From assembly GCA_900073065.1 (NCBI GenBank), contig FJOG01000041.1, positions 396,677 to 460,676 on the forward strand: 64,000 nucleotides of DNA. Reading direction: 5' to 3'. A program made the position numbers and the translations under genes. The stretch is from Phialocephala subalpina (Eukaryota; Ascomycota; Leotiomycetes; Helotiales; Mollisiaceae). How positions within the stretch are numbered: the first letter of the stretch is position 1; every line of letters begins with the position of its first letter. Below, one piece after another: positions 51,701 to 64,000 of this stretch. Below the pieces are notes generated by a model. The model was not told the origin of the DNA, searched no databases, and was given only the letters and a program-made list of their open reading frames with translations.

Positions 51701-53914
51701 TAATAATTAAAGTTTCTATAATAAAAATAATAATAATTAATTTAATCGCAATTATTAACTAAAAATAAAAATATTATTAATTATACTAAAAAAATACGAT
51801 ATCGAATATAATTTAATATTATTGATATAATTAAATTTCGTCGATAATAATAGCGGTTTCATTGAATATAAACTTGGATATATTATAATCAATTATTTAA
51901 TTAATTCTCTCGAAGATTTTAATCGAAAAAATAAGAATTTAAATAAGTTAAACGGTAATTAAATTTGGAATTATTATTGGATAAATATATTTTACCCTTG
52001 TAATCGAATCCGATTATATTATTATCCTAACGAATTACTTTTCTTATTATATTTATCGCTTCGTTAATTAATTCTTATATTTAAATTTATAATAATAATA
52101 ATTAATATTTATACTTTTAAATTTACGATTTTAATACCCAAAAATTATTTAATATAAATACTAATAATTATTATATACTAATAATAAAGAAAAGAATAAA
52201 TTCGTTATTATTCTAAGTAATATAACTTTTCGTTTATTTTATATATTATCGAATAAATATATATTTTAATTAATTATTTTTATTATTAAGAATATATATA
52301 AAATAATAAAATAAAATAAATTAATTCTTATATAATTATTATCGAAAAAAAAAGTTATAATTTGCTCGATTAACCTAAAATCTAAACGAAATAATTAAAT
52401 AATATATTGAAATAATTAATAAATTTCAAATTTTAAAATTTAAATTATTATTAATTAAAATAAATAATAATTTATAAGTTTATAAAACGAATAAAATTAT
52501 AATATTATATAATAATATCAAATATAAAATTAATATAAACTCCAAATTATTACTTTTAATAAAGAATAATAATACGTATATTTATTATTTTAATATTAGA
52601 TATCTTATAATTTTAATTAATATAAAAGCGCGAAAATAAGTTTTCTCGAGTTAAAGAATACAAATAAATTTAAGAGAAAAATTATAATTAATAAGGATAA
52701 ATAAAAAGCTATTAATGAAAAAGTATATTAAAGTTTTTATAATTTGCTTTATTATAAACGGGGGAATAATTATTTTCTTATTAATTAAAATATATATTAT
52801 AAATATTTTACTTGAATTTAATTTCTTTATCTCGAATTAAATCGAATTCTATTAGAAAATAAAAGGCGGTTTATATAAATTAAAAGTTATTAATCAAAAG
52901 AAATTTATAACTTTATTAATAAAAAAGTTATAATTTTTAAATCGATCGAAAAAAATCAAAAAAATATTAATTTTCTTTATTTAATTAATAATTATTTAAT
53001 CGAGTTTTAAAATAAATTTTCTAATTAAATATTTAATTCTATTAAATTATTTTAATAATTACGTATTTAAATTAATATTTCAAATCGATTTAATAAAAAG
53101 AAAATTCGAATTAATAATAAATTATATTATTAATAATTCCTTAATATTTATTTTATATTCTAATTTTAATTAAATCCTTATATATTTATATAAGGATATA
53201 TAATTAAGAATATTAAATAAATATAAAAAAAATATAAATAATAAAAAATTCTTTTAAATTTAATAAAATTATTTATTAAAAATTATAAATAAATAATTAA
53301 TTATAATTAATTCGGAGAATAAAAAAAGATTTTCAAAAAATAAAAATTTATTTTAAAAATTAAATATTAAGTATTTTAAAATTAAATTTAATATATTAAT
53401 AATTAGAAATACTTATAAATTATCAAATATTTTAAACGAAATACTAACGAATTAATAAAAAGAATTAAAAAAAATATTTAAATTAATTCCAAATGATTTT
53501 AATTAAAGTCCTAATATATTAAATAAATAAAATCCGAAATTCAAAGCGAAAATAATAAATATTATTTAAAAATATATTATATTATTTCGTTCGAAATTCG
53601 ATTATTTTAATAATGGGATTATAATATTTATTTTATTCAAAAACGAAATCGATCTTATAAATTTCAAATAATATTTATATTTTTATATTATAAAAAAGAT
53701 CAAAAAGATTTTCGATTTTATAATTAATCCAATAAAAGCAAATAAATTATTGAAACTTATTTTATTAAAATAATTATCCCTAATTACCAATTTAATTTTC
53801 ATCGTATAACGTAATAAATAATTATAATTCGTAATAAATTTATATCGAATTAATATTAAATTTCAATTTAATATTTATTTTTTATTAAAAGTAAATAATA
53901 TTTTAATAATTTTT

Positions 53915-54138
53915 NNNNNNNNNNNNNNNNNNNNNNNNNNNNNNNNNNNNNNNNNNNNNNNNNNNNNNNNNNNNNNNNNNNNNNNNNNNNNNNNNNNNNN
54001 NNNNNNNNNNNNNNNNNNNNNNNNNNNNNNNNNNNNNNNNNNNNNNNNNNNNNNNNNNNNNNNNNNNNNNNNNNNNNNNNNNNNNNNNNNNNNNNNNNNN
54101 NNNNNNNNNNNNNNNNNNNNNNNNNNNNNNNNNNNNNN
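53915..54138. other. Assembly gap (224 N)
   Basis: A run of 224 N lies inside the RIPed block. The flanks on both sides are similar AT-rich DNA, so the gap probably hides more of the same; its true length is unknown. Confidence 0.98.
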
Positions 54139-55533
54139 GCGAAATTTTTATAAGTTTAAATATAAAAAAAAATTCTAATAAAAATTAATAATAGAAAATA
54201 TATAAAAATACTTAATTATTATTATTTATCGTAAATACGAATAATTAATTCGAAATATAATAAAATTAATAATTATTTTATTATTCTTTCAATATAAAAT
54301 AAAGTTAATTATCGGGAAATATTTATAAAAATTTATTTTAATATATATTAATAATATAATAATTTTCAATCGCTTAATAAATTAATACTTAATTAATTTA
54401 AATATAATCCTCGAAATTCTAAAGAAAATAAATATTATATTATTTTTAATTAAATATTATTTCGTTTAACCGAATATTAAAACATTAAAATATTATATAT
54501 TTTAATTTGAATTTAATATTTTCGAAAAAAAAATTATAATAATTCGAAAGCAAAAATTCCTAAATATATTAATTCAATTAGAAAATATATTAAATTTTTT
54601 TAATTATTATTAAAAATTCATTTATTATTATTTTTATATAATTAAACTTTTATAAAATTAAAAAAATTAAATTTTTATATATTGAAAAAACTATAATAAA
54701 CCGAATTAATACGAGATAAATTTACTAGAAAAATGCTAATTCTATTATTAAAATTCGTTTTATCCTATATTAAAATTAAGAAATTCAAAGATAAAATACT
54801 AAGAATAATTAAATATTATAAAATAATACTCGAGATATTAAAAAAATATATTATATATAATTTTAATATTATTAATCTCGGAATTTGATTATCTTTTTAT
54901 TCTTTATATTAATAGTAATAAGAAAAGAAATTATAAAATCATATTATATGAAAAAATAAAAAAAATAATATAAAAAACCAATATTATTTCTATTTAAAGT
55001 TTTTATATTAATTGAACGTAATTATTAGATTACGGAGTTTAAAATAAAAGTTTTAATTTAAATATTATAAAAACTTTTCTAATATTTAAATAAATCGGAA
55101 TTTATAATAATAATTAATTATCAAGTTTTAATTAATATATTCAAAGATTAAAAACTAATTAATAAAAAGGATCCAAAGTTTACGAATTAGTAATTATTTC
55201 TTTAGAAATATACTTAAATTATAATTATTATATACTAATTAAATAAATCTTATATAAACGCAAATATTTTATCCAAATTACTAATAAAAACGAAATTATT
55301 ATATTTTCGATTATAAGTTATTTAATCGATAAAAAAAACGAAATTATTATTTTTCGGTTTTTATAATAATAATAATATTCTTAAGGTTTATAATAATAAA
55401 TATTATATTAATTCAAATTAGGGCTAAAATTAAAAGGGTTAATATAATCTTATCAAACTAATTATAATAAAATATTATCGCGGATATTATATTTTAATAA
55501 ATCTAAGATTAATTAATTTTAAAAGTTACTAAA

Positions 55534-55687
55534 TGTGATGTGTGCGCTAGCACGTGGTTGAGATATCACGTGATGCGGCTCATTAAAGGATACATAAAGT
55601 TGAATAAGCAATATTCCACTTGCATGGAATATTGAAGTCTTTTGGCTCAATTGATTAGTGCGGTCCTTATTCCCTACCCACGTTACA
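55534..55687. mobile_element. Short LTR-like insertion (possible solo LTR) in RIPed DNA
   Basis: A 154-bp island of normal GC content begins TGTGATGTG and ends CACGTTACA, that is TG...CA ends as in LTRs. It is sharply bounded by AT-rich DNA. The 5 bp outside are CTAAA on the left and CCGAA on the right; they differ by C/T and G/A transitions only and could be a target-site duplication. CACGTG occurs inside (TATCACGTGATG), so CpA sites have survived, meaning the piece is not RIPed. Confidence 0.5.
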
Positions 55688-56639
55688 CCGAATTATAATT
55701 ATATAAATTAGAATTTTAAATAATTGAAAAAAATATCAAATAATAATTATATAATAAAAATAATACTTAATTATTATCTTGATTATTTATTTCTCAATTA
55801 ATTAAATTTAATTGATTATAATAAAAAATTAAAACTAAAATTAAAGAATATCGAATAAATTTTTTTTTAAGAAAAATTAATAAATAAAATAATAATTATA
55901 AAAATATATATAAATAAAAGCCTTAAAAGAAATATTATTTATATAATTCCAAGCGATTTATTATTCGGTAAAATATACGCGATCATTAAAAAAAAAGTAT
56001 AATTAATCCTTAGTAAATAAGAAAATAATTACTTAATAATAATTTCAATAGAATTCTAAATATAAACTTTTATTCTTCCAAAATAAAAATAATAAAGAAA
56101 AGTTATATATCCCGGAATTATTCAAGTATATTATCTTTAATTTAATTTACGATTAAAAAGTTTATCAAAGGGTATAATAAATTAAAGTATTCTTATAATA
56201 ATATATTTTCATATTAAAAAATATAAAAATATTTAAAGGAATATATAATTAATTACAAAGTTTATAAACGGGTTAAATTATCCAATCAAATCCTATTAAG
56301 AGAATTATAATCCATTTAATTATTATTCAAATAATTCTCCGTATTTTATATCGATATAATTACCTTGTTCTTAGAATCATATCGAGGTTATAATATAATT
56401 ATAATAATCACGAATTAATTCTCGAAATAAATTAAAATTTTAATTGGAAAAAATAATTGAATCGCAAAGTAATAAATTAAAGTTTATTACCAATATTATT
56501 TCGAAGATATAAAAGTATTTAATACTTTTATATTAAATAAAAATCTTAAGTTTATTAATATATTTTAGAAAGAAATTTGTAAATTCATAAGAATTCGATT
56601 ATTTTTCATAATAATATATTATATACAAACTAATAAATA

Positions 56640-56904
56640 ATCCGAAAAAAGTAATAAAACGTTCGTATATATTCTATATTATACTTTGGTTAATCGTTAC
56701 GACCAATCCAAATAAGAAGATTTGATTTTTATATTATTATTAATTTTAAATACTTCGGAAAATATTTCCATGGGATTTACGCCCTTCGAATTTCGCTATA
56801 AACAGATAATCAAATCGCCTTTTAATATTAAATTAAAGTCGCGAAAAAAAGATTTCTCGAAAGTAAAAACAAAAATTATAATTTCTAATTTCGATAAATT
56901 ATAA
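56640..56904 (+). mobile_element. Ty3/gypsy integrase C-terminal relic
   Basis: In the + strand frame around 56722-56904 the translation contains LILNTSENISMGFTPFEFRY followed by a basic segment. This matches the pattern found just after the integrase core of Ty3/gypsy elements (N.S.H.STG.TPFE..YG). The preceding codons (YTLVNRYDQS) also resemble the family. The rest of the polyprotein is too damaged to trace. It marks the surrounding RIPed block as at least partly of gypsy origin. Confidence 0.5.
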
Positions 56905-58400
56905 AGAGAAACAAAGAATATTATTATTTTAATTCAAATTAAAATTAAAAAAATACTTTAATAAAAGATATAAATTAATATAAATTCGAATCGAAAATCA
57001 AATATATATTAAATACGCGAAAAGTATTAAATCGAGTTACTAATTAATTTATAATTAAATAAAATTATTATATATTAAAAAAAACCCTTTTAAAATTATA
57101 CGAGTAATTAATTTATTAACCTTTGAATTAAAATTACCAAATTAATTATCGATTTATTCTATAGTTTCTTTAGAATATTTAGAATTAATATAAGGAATTA
57201 CTATTAAATCTTATTTATATTATAAATCAAAATAAATATATTATTAAACGAATACTTAAAAAGGAAAAAAAGGTTAATCTAATTATTAAATAAAAAGAAA
57301 TATATTATTTAATTAAATATATAAATTACTCGAATAAAGAATAATCTTTGGTTTTTATTTTTAATTAAAACGTATTATATTTAATTAATAAATTCGAAAA
57401 GAATTTATTAATTAAATATTAACGTTAATAATCGAAGTTAACAAATTTTAAAATCGATTTATTTTTAATTTATAACTTATTTACAAAATTATTTTAATTT
57501 ATTATTTATTTATTTCTTTAATAATATTTCGCGAATTTTTATATAATAACGAGTAAATATAAATATTCTTCGATTTATAAATACTTTTTTTAATTTTATT
57601 ATAATTACTTTTTATAATATATACGTAATTATCCTTCGTAATAATTACGATTAAGCAATTAATAATTCCGAGAATTACGTAAAAAGATTTAAATTATTAT
57701 TAATAAAATTCAACCCGAAATATTTTCTTTTATTACTTTTTTAATTTTAATCAAATAAAGTAATTATAAATTATAAACGCAATTAATTAAAAAAAGTTTA
57801 ATAATAATAATAATATTAATAATCCAAAGAAATTTATATAAATCCATGAGATTTTTACGCGATTCAAAGTTTTAAAAACTTTGATATCTAAATTATTATC
57901 GAAACAAAAATCTTAATACAAAATAAATACGTAAATAACTTTTTCAATAATATTAATAGAATTTTTAAAAAAAAAAAAAAAAAAACTAAAATAAAAAAGT
58001 AAATACTTTTTACTTTGATAAATATTCTTATAAATATAAAATGCTCGATCCGATAAATTAATTATTTATATATTATTATATAATATTATTTAACGAAACT
58101 TATAAATACGCGAATATTTTAATTATATTAATAAAATAAAATACCGAAAAAACTTTATTTTTTATTAATAACAAATATTATATATTAATATTTATTTATA
58201 TTAAAGATAATTATTTAAAAGGATTATAAATAAATATATTGAAAAAGGTTAATTTAATTATAATATTACCCGCGGATATTTGTTTTAATAATAAATATTT
58301 TTTTCTCGATAAAATAATATTCGGAAAAATATATTAATTTAAAATCACAATATAACGGTTGGTTCGACCAATTAATTGTAAGGTTGGTTATATATAATAA

Positions 58401-58799
58401 AGATTAAATGATTTCTAAAGAAAAGTAATATTCGGGTTTAATTATTAAATATATTATTAAGATACTATATTTGAGTTGAGTACGAAACTCCTATTTAAGG
58501 GAATACCTATCTACTTATATAGAACCTTCCTACTCCTGGAGTCCAAAACGGTGGAATCTTTGACTTTTCTAAGACTCCACCCTTTAGGACTCTACCACGT
58601 GACCACTAAGTCCCGTGTTGCCCATGATCCTAAGGTCTACTATAGACGAGTTTACTCGCTTATTGAGCTTATAGTCCACTAAATCATGTAAGTCGTAATA
58701 CTATCCCTTTTCTAATTAGCGTAGTCTCGACGCTCAAGCTAAAGTAAGGGAATATCATTTTTATATTACGACTTTCTTTCTTTTCCATTATCCCCCGTC
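58401..58799. other. Mixed-composition island, possibly LTR of the - strand element
   Basis: This stretch has more G and C than its surroundings and no real gene; the open frame at 58476-58682 starts with TTG and has no domain. A pyrimidine tract (CTTTCTTTCTTTTCC) at 58773-58787 reads on the - strand as a polypurine tract, which would be expected next to the 3' LTR of the leftward gypsy element. LTR ends are not certain. Confidence 0.35.
58692..58772. repeat. Imperfect 81-bp inverted repeat
   Basis: GTCGTAATA at 58692-58700 pairs with TATTACGAC at 58764-58772. Further in, TATCCC/GGGAATA and CTAATTAGCG/CGCTCAAGC pair imperfectly. It could be the folded end of an LTR or a small hairpin element. 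Confidence 0.45.
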
Positions 58800-61700
58800 A
58801 TATTGTTTATTGCACATAGGAAAATAAAAGAGAAGCTGGCACTAGTTTTGCGCATCGAGAAATCGAGACGTCTAATTAAGACGTATTCTCATTACAAAAA
58901 CCACGCCCGTTAGTATTTTCTCGACAAATTCGCATCGCCGCGTTATTTCGAGTACGTCCGATCCAAATAATCTTACGATTCCGTGAATTACTTGGAAGTA
59001 GTAGTCCGTAGACCCATATATCGTTTCTTTTGTAGTCCTCGGCCTAAAAAAGTCCCCGTGGCTCCTTTTAAACTTCCCTTAGATCCTTTATTAGATCCCT
59101 TTACTTCTTAATTACTAACTTTCGAATTAGACGTTTCCGAACTTGAAATGGCCGACTTCCTTCTCTAAGTAAACCCGGGTTTTGACGGTAAAACGCCTTA
59201 AGCTTCCTATGGCAATTGAAGTTTCGTCTAAGTTCTTAAGTATTCTTCGAGTATAAGTATCTCTGCCATTTAATCAAATACTTGATTTGTTTCTTAATAC
59301 GTTAGTAGTCTAAGATATCTTTTACATCGTATTCGGCGTTCGAGTTAATTGGTTCGATTTTAACTTTTAAAGCTCGTAATACTCTTAGTAGTACTAATTC
59401 GAGAAGGGATATATAGAATACCGAATGTATATTTATATTATTAAGCAGAGTAAACTTATAATTAATTGGACTTTTGATTTTTTTGATTTTATATAGTCTT
59501 ATTTTCTTATGATTTAATTTATCGTTTAATCGTTTCGTTTTAATATTTCGACGAATTAAATAAACTTTATCCCTTTTTTTAAACGTAAATTCTATATTAC
59601 GATATTTGTTATAATATAATACTGATTTAACAACTACAAACTGTATATCTCTTACAAGTCTTTCGCGTAAAAACTTCAGTTTATCGACTTAAATCCTAGT
59701 ATTTTGCGTTTTCGATTCCATTAAGTATAATATTTAATATGTTTTTAATTCGTACTTATAATTGGCGTAAAAAGGCGAGACCTTCGTACTTTCTATTATT
59801 ATACTATTATATACGAACTATGCCAACGGTAAAAGTTCCGCCTAATTATCTTATTAGTAATTAACGTAATAACGGAAATATATTTCCATAATTTGATTTA
59901 ATCGTTCCGTTTATCCATTTGTTTAAAAGTGGAAAATTATTGAGAGTTTTTATTTGATTTTTAGTAATACGATTAAAGTAGTTTAAAACTTCGAAGTAAA
60001 GAATTTATCTCGGTTTAAAATAATTTCGTTTAATACTTTATAATTAATTATTATAATCCGTAAGAATATATAGGCTAAATCCTCTACTATATATATTTCA
60101 AAGTATAAAACTATATATATATATTTCGTAAGCCTATTCGTGATTATAAAGATAATATTATATTCGATATTCGATATTAATTCTTTCGAAAGTAATAGTT
60201 TTATTACAAAGTTTTAAACAATAGATTTTTAAGCGTTCAGAAGTATACTTAGTAATCGTATATTGCTATAAGGAGTATACTTCGCGGCTTTATTCCGAAT
60301 GTATATATCGTATTTACTAATAACCTTAGTAGTTTTCCCTTTGAATCTTAGAATATAAAAGTCCTTAGAGATTCGCTTTATCGTCTTCGTAATTCTTTAG
60401 TATTTATAAGCTGGGAATTCGTATTATATCTTGATGAACTTTAATTAGAGATTCTTGGGAATATAAAACTTCCTTTAAAATCGTAGTATTTCAAATTTAT
60501 TCGTGAAAAACTTTATTAGGTATTATAAAACCATTTTTGCGATATAATCTTTATCGTAATTTCCTTTAAAGTTATTGATAAACGTTATATCAATTAACCT
60601 CGAAATAATAATAATTATTGCCCCGTTAAATATTAAACCGCTTTTAACTTCTTTAAATATTACGCGTAAAAGTAATTTAATATCGTTTTAGTATTCCGAT
60701 TTTCGATTAAAAGTATTTGCCTTATTATTTTCTAATCCTTTAATATATGAAATTTTGAAGTTATACATAGTTAACGTTTCAATTTATTATATTTATCTTT
60801 AGTTGAATTCTTTTATTATAATGAAAAATATTAAGTTTTTATAATTAGTATATATTTATATTTAATATTTCGATTTTTCTAAATAAATTTTTTATATTCG
60901 AAACGCTTTTATAATCGTAAGTAGCTCTTTATCGTAAATCTTATAATTTAATTTTATTAGTAATATTTTGCGAAAGTAATATACGATTAGTTATTATTTG
61001 CTTTATTCGCTTAACTAATTAAGTACTACGCTAATTGCGAAATCCGATGCGTTTATTTCGATAATAATATGTTTATTTAAATCAAACGTAAAAAAAACGG
61101 TGCTTCCGTGAAACGTTACTTAAATTGGTTAAAGGCGCGCTAAACTTTATTTGTTTATTTAAATGTTTAGTTTTTCTTTGTTAATTCCGTTAAAAAAATT
61201 ATTACTACAAAGTACTTTTACACGAAATAATAATAAAAATTCGCAAATCCTAAAAAAGACTATATATCCTTAATTATTTTGGGTACTTATTAATTAAGTA
61301 CTATTGATACTTTCGTAAAATCTATCGATAAACTTTCAATTGAAATTATATAACTTAAAAAATCTGTTTTTTCTATATGGAATTCGTATTCTTAAGTTTG
61401 TAAATTAAGTTTATATTTTTTAGAGCAATTAATATTACTTTAATATTATTAATATATTTAGCGAGCATTTTAAAGTATATTAAAATGTCGTCCAAATAAT
61501 AAATAATCGTAATATCTAAGAATAATCATAAGATAGTATTTATTATACGTATATATATAGCGAGCGCGTTAATTAGACTAAAGAATATAATTAGGTATTT
61601 GTAATATCCGTATTTCGTTTTAAACGCTATTTTCTATTCCTTTAAGTTTGTAAATTAAGTTTATATTTTTTAGAGCAATTAATATTACTTTAATATTATT

Positions 61701-64000
61701 AATATATTTAGCGAGCATTTTAAAGTATATTAAAATGTCGTCCAAATAATAAATAATCGTAATATCTAAGAATAATCATAAGATAGTATTTATTATACGT
61801 ATATATATAGCGAGCGCGTTAATTAGACTAAAGAATATAATTAGGTATTTGTAATATCCGTATTTCGTTTTAAACGCTATTTTCTATTCCTTTCTTTAAG
61901 TGTCTTTAAATCGTCCGCTAATATTTAGTAAATAAGTCAATATAATAATTCCTTTCCGTTTTATAGGGGTATTTCGTAGTTTTACTATTTATACTTAGAG
62001 AATACCTCGATTTTTTTCTTATTTTTAAAGAGGTTTAAAAACTCGTGGTATTTTATTAGTATTTACTTTAATAGTGGATCTTAAGTATAATATTTTAGTT
62101 CCTTTGAAAAAGTGGCGCAAACTTCTCTTTAGCTATTCGTTCCTATTTCTATATACGAAATTTTATAACTCCGGTACTTATCAAATGTAAATATCTCTTT
62201 AATCTAATCGATCGTTAAATTATATTATCTAATTTATAGTATCCCGAGTATAAACGAGTAATTAATATTAGTTACATCGAAATTTATCCTCTCAATATAT
62301 CCTTATCGTATAAACATGATTTGTAATATTATCTTTACGTCGATTTATCCGGAATCTAAAAGGCTTCCATCGATCGTAATAATAAAGTACGGCCTCGATT
62401 TAACTATCGTTACCTATTTGTTATCTAATACTAATTATTTTGATGCATAATTATTTATTGCTCTTAAATCGATTATTGCTTTGATTTTATATATACTTAT
62501 TTATACTACACAAAATAATTATTTGGTACCCCCGCTAATAGTATATACTTCCTTGTACTATTGCCTACTAAATATATCTTCCCACCGGCGGCCTAATCCG
62601 TTAGCGTAAATAAACCGGAATATACGCTTTACACCAAGTAGTAATTATATTACTCGTTCAAAGGTTTCTTTATAATATATAAAGTTATCTTTAGTATTTT
62701 ACTATATCCTTTGATTCGCACTTTCCGCGAATACTTCGTAGTATCGTCCTATAATTAGTTTATAATTAGGTATAAAGAGAGCGTTATCCGGTATAAGTAG
62801 TTATTGCATATAATAACCGGTGCTATTGCGTTATCTCCATCCAATTTATCGGTAATCTTAGTACATGACTTCGTATATTTGGCCGTATCCTAATCCCTTT
62901 GTATCCGATTGAAACTCGACGTACCGAGCTCCTCCGTTTAAATTTTGCTATTCCCGAGTGCAAGCTGCGATACTATCTTCCCGCTAGCAGACATACTATT
63001 CCTATCCAACCCATGGGTAGTATTCGAGCCAAAAGCTTAATGCCATCGGAGACCCCGATAGTCTTTAGTCGTTATACTTTAATAGCTCCTCGTCCTTTGA
63101 CTCGAAGTCCTCCACGAAAAGTTAATATTAATTAATTAAAGTCCTAATTTTATTAAATTATCTTATCAAGTTATTTACGTCGTCGTTTATTTCGTCGATC
63201 TTTTACCATTAGTTATCCCTTAAGAGTCTTTCTCCTACCGCTCGTCTAGCGAGGTTTACTACTTATTCCTTTTAGAACCTCCAAAGGTCTTCTTCTAAGA
63301 TTAGTCGGAATGTCCTTAAATCGTCTTCTAATTCCGGCCAAATGGCCTACGACTCGTTCTACTACTCGTCTAATCCTTCCCCGTTGTACAATACTCTCCT
63401 CGTGATTATATATACTTAGTAAAGTTCGTTATAATCTCCACGTCCAATAATATTAACTTATTTCTTTGCGCGTCCGTTCCATAGTTTAGTTTTCCCATGT
63501 GAACTAACTATATATCCCAAAAGACTACATTCAAAACATAATTTCTTTTCGCGATATCGATTTATTTCGTCCTTAGAAAGTTACTTCTTTTTTCCTTTGA
63601 AAATGGCGTTAATCTCCATTAGTAAATTATAGTAGCCTTAAAAGCCCAAGCTCTTTTTATTCTTATTATTTCCTCTTTTAAATTTGCTAGAATAATACCC
63701 CCTTTTTTTAAGCGCTCGCTCGTACAATTTATTATCGAAGTAAATAGCATCGTCTATTATAGCTTATATCAAGTTATACTTATTATAGCGTATCAATTCG
63801 TCTTTTACCGCGTTTTTTAGCCCCTTATAAAATTAAACTATAAAGGCGTTCTCCCCCCAACCCGTGATCTTATTTATATACTACTGAAATTCCGCCGCGT
63901 AAATTAATGCCGCTCCGGTTTAACGCAAGTTAAATAATTTGCGCTCCGCGACCTTCTTTTTATCCACGTTTTTAAACACTTTAATAATCTTTTCTTTAAA
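58800..64000 (-). mobile_element. Degraded Ty3/gypsy-type retrotransposon, gag-pol on the - strand, 5' end outside window
   Basis: Read on the - strand, a zinc-knuckle relic (LCFECSLLGY, with several conserved positions changed) lies at about 63495-63545. Downstream, a reverse-transcriptase core with IIYYLDDILIYFK is centred on 61484-61498, followed by a sequence patterned like the RT thumb (VILIALKNINLIYKL). The order gag, then RT, then the 58.8-60.5 kb region expected to hold RNase H and integrase fits a gypsy element transcribed leftward. Many stops and transitions are present, so it is inactive. It is less RIPed than 49-58 kb. Its 5' LTR must lie beyond 64000. Confidence 0.65.
61392..61891. 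repeat. Perfect 250-bp tandem duplication inside the gypsy remnant
   Basis: 61392-61641 and 61642-61891 are identical base for base as far as I can read. The unit contains the RT catalytic motif segment, which therefore occurs twice (61484-61498 and 61734-61748). Identity within RIP-affected DNA points to a duplication after RIP or to an assembly artefact. Confidence 0.9.

Larger units (their letters stand above)
48747..58400. mobile_element. RIP-degraded transposon-derived AT-rich DNA
   Basis: 48747-49140 has mixed composition and may be the end of an LTR-type element that broke the neighbouring gene. From about 49150 the sequence is overwhelmingly A/T. Remaining C and G sit mostly in CpG (TTCGAA, ACGA, TCGA), while CpA and TpG are rare, as RIP produces by CpA-to-TpA changes. 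The only long frame that I can relate to a protein is the integrase relic near 56.7 kb. No functional gene is present. Direct repeats or LTR pairs are not readable by eye. Confidence 0.75.

Noticed and set aside
58476..58682. 68-codon + strand ORF
   Set aside because: Starts with TTG, has no domain and lies in a probable LTR.
62899..63135. 78-codon + strand ORF in the retroelement region
   Set aside because: Lies antisense to the gypsy remnant and starts in degraded sequence; no recognisable protein.

Overview
The window looks like a chromosome segment of a filamentous ascomycete (Pezizomycotina, possibly a leotiomycete). The evidence is short GT-AG introns of about 45-90 nt with CTAAC/CTGAT-like branch sites, fungal families (HET, DUF7580, DUF6594, DUF1349, a TALE-homeodomain/C2H2 regulator, a Vcx1-type antiporter), and long AT-rich blocks with CpA/TpG depleted and CpG retained, as repeat-induced point mutation (RIP) leaves them. 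Family assignments come from reading motifs; no database search was run.

Layout. 0.3-20.5 kb is mostly ordinary gene space: a small hypothetical gene, a coiled-coil gene remnant, a DUF1349 gene, a very large transcription-factor-like gene, two small helical or membrane genes, a candidate MITE, a short-chain dehydrogenase, a single-pass membrane protein, an AT-rich block with an 8-bp tandem repeat, a small conserved protein and a secreted GH43 glycosidase. 20.9-23.7 kb holds two damaged genes: an OTT_1508-deaminase/MYND-like gene and the 3' part of an MFS permease. An AT-rich block follows at 24.5-25.3 kb.

25.7-38.4 kb is the most interesting part and reads as a programmed-cell-death / allorecognition island. 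It has a HET-domain gene (frameshifted as sequenced), a fungal gasdermin-like gene (29.3-30.2 kb), directly upstream of it a five-exon gene for a DUF7580 protein fused to a subtilisin-like protease with a complete Asp/His/Ser triad (31.0-33.9 kb), and, sharing a 246-bp divergent promoter, a C2H2/ankyrin protein with 11 almost identical 33-residue repeats. The gasdermin/protease pairing matches the known het-Q1/het-Q2 logic, in which a subtilisin-like protease cleaves and activates a gasdermin pore-former. Two inverted copies of a roughly 550-bp dispersed repeat lie outside the three-gene cassette, and a decayed HET-domain fragment lies just beyond the right copy.

40-48.7 kb returns to gene space: a Ca2+/H+ antiporter with a very long cytosolic loop, two small membrane-protein genes, and a STAND-like gene carrying an in-frame stop of RIP type and cut off at its 5' end. 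48.75-64 kb is transposon-derived DNA: a heavily RIPed stretch with a Ty3/gypsy integrase relic on the + strand and an assembly gap, a short un-RIPed LTR-like insertion, and a gypsy-type element on the - strand with recognisable zinc-knuckle and reverse-transcriptase motifs and a perfect 250-bp tandem duplication.
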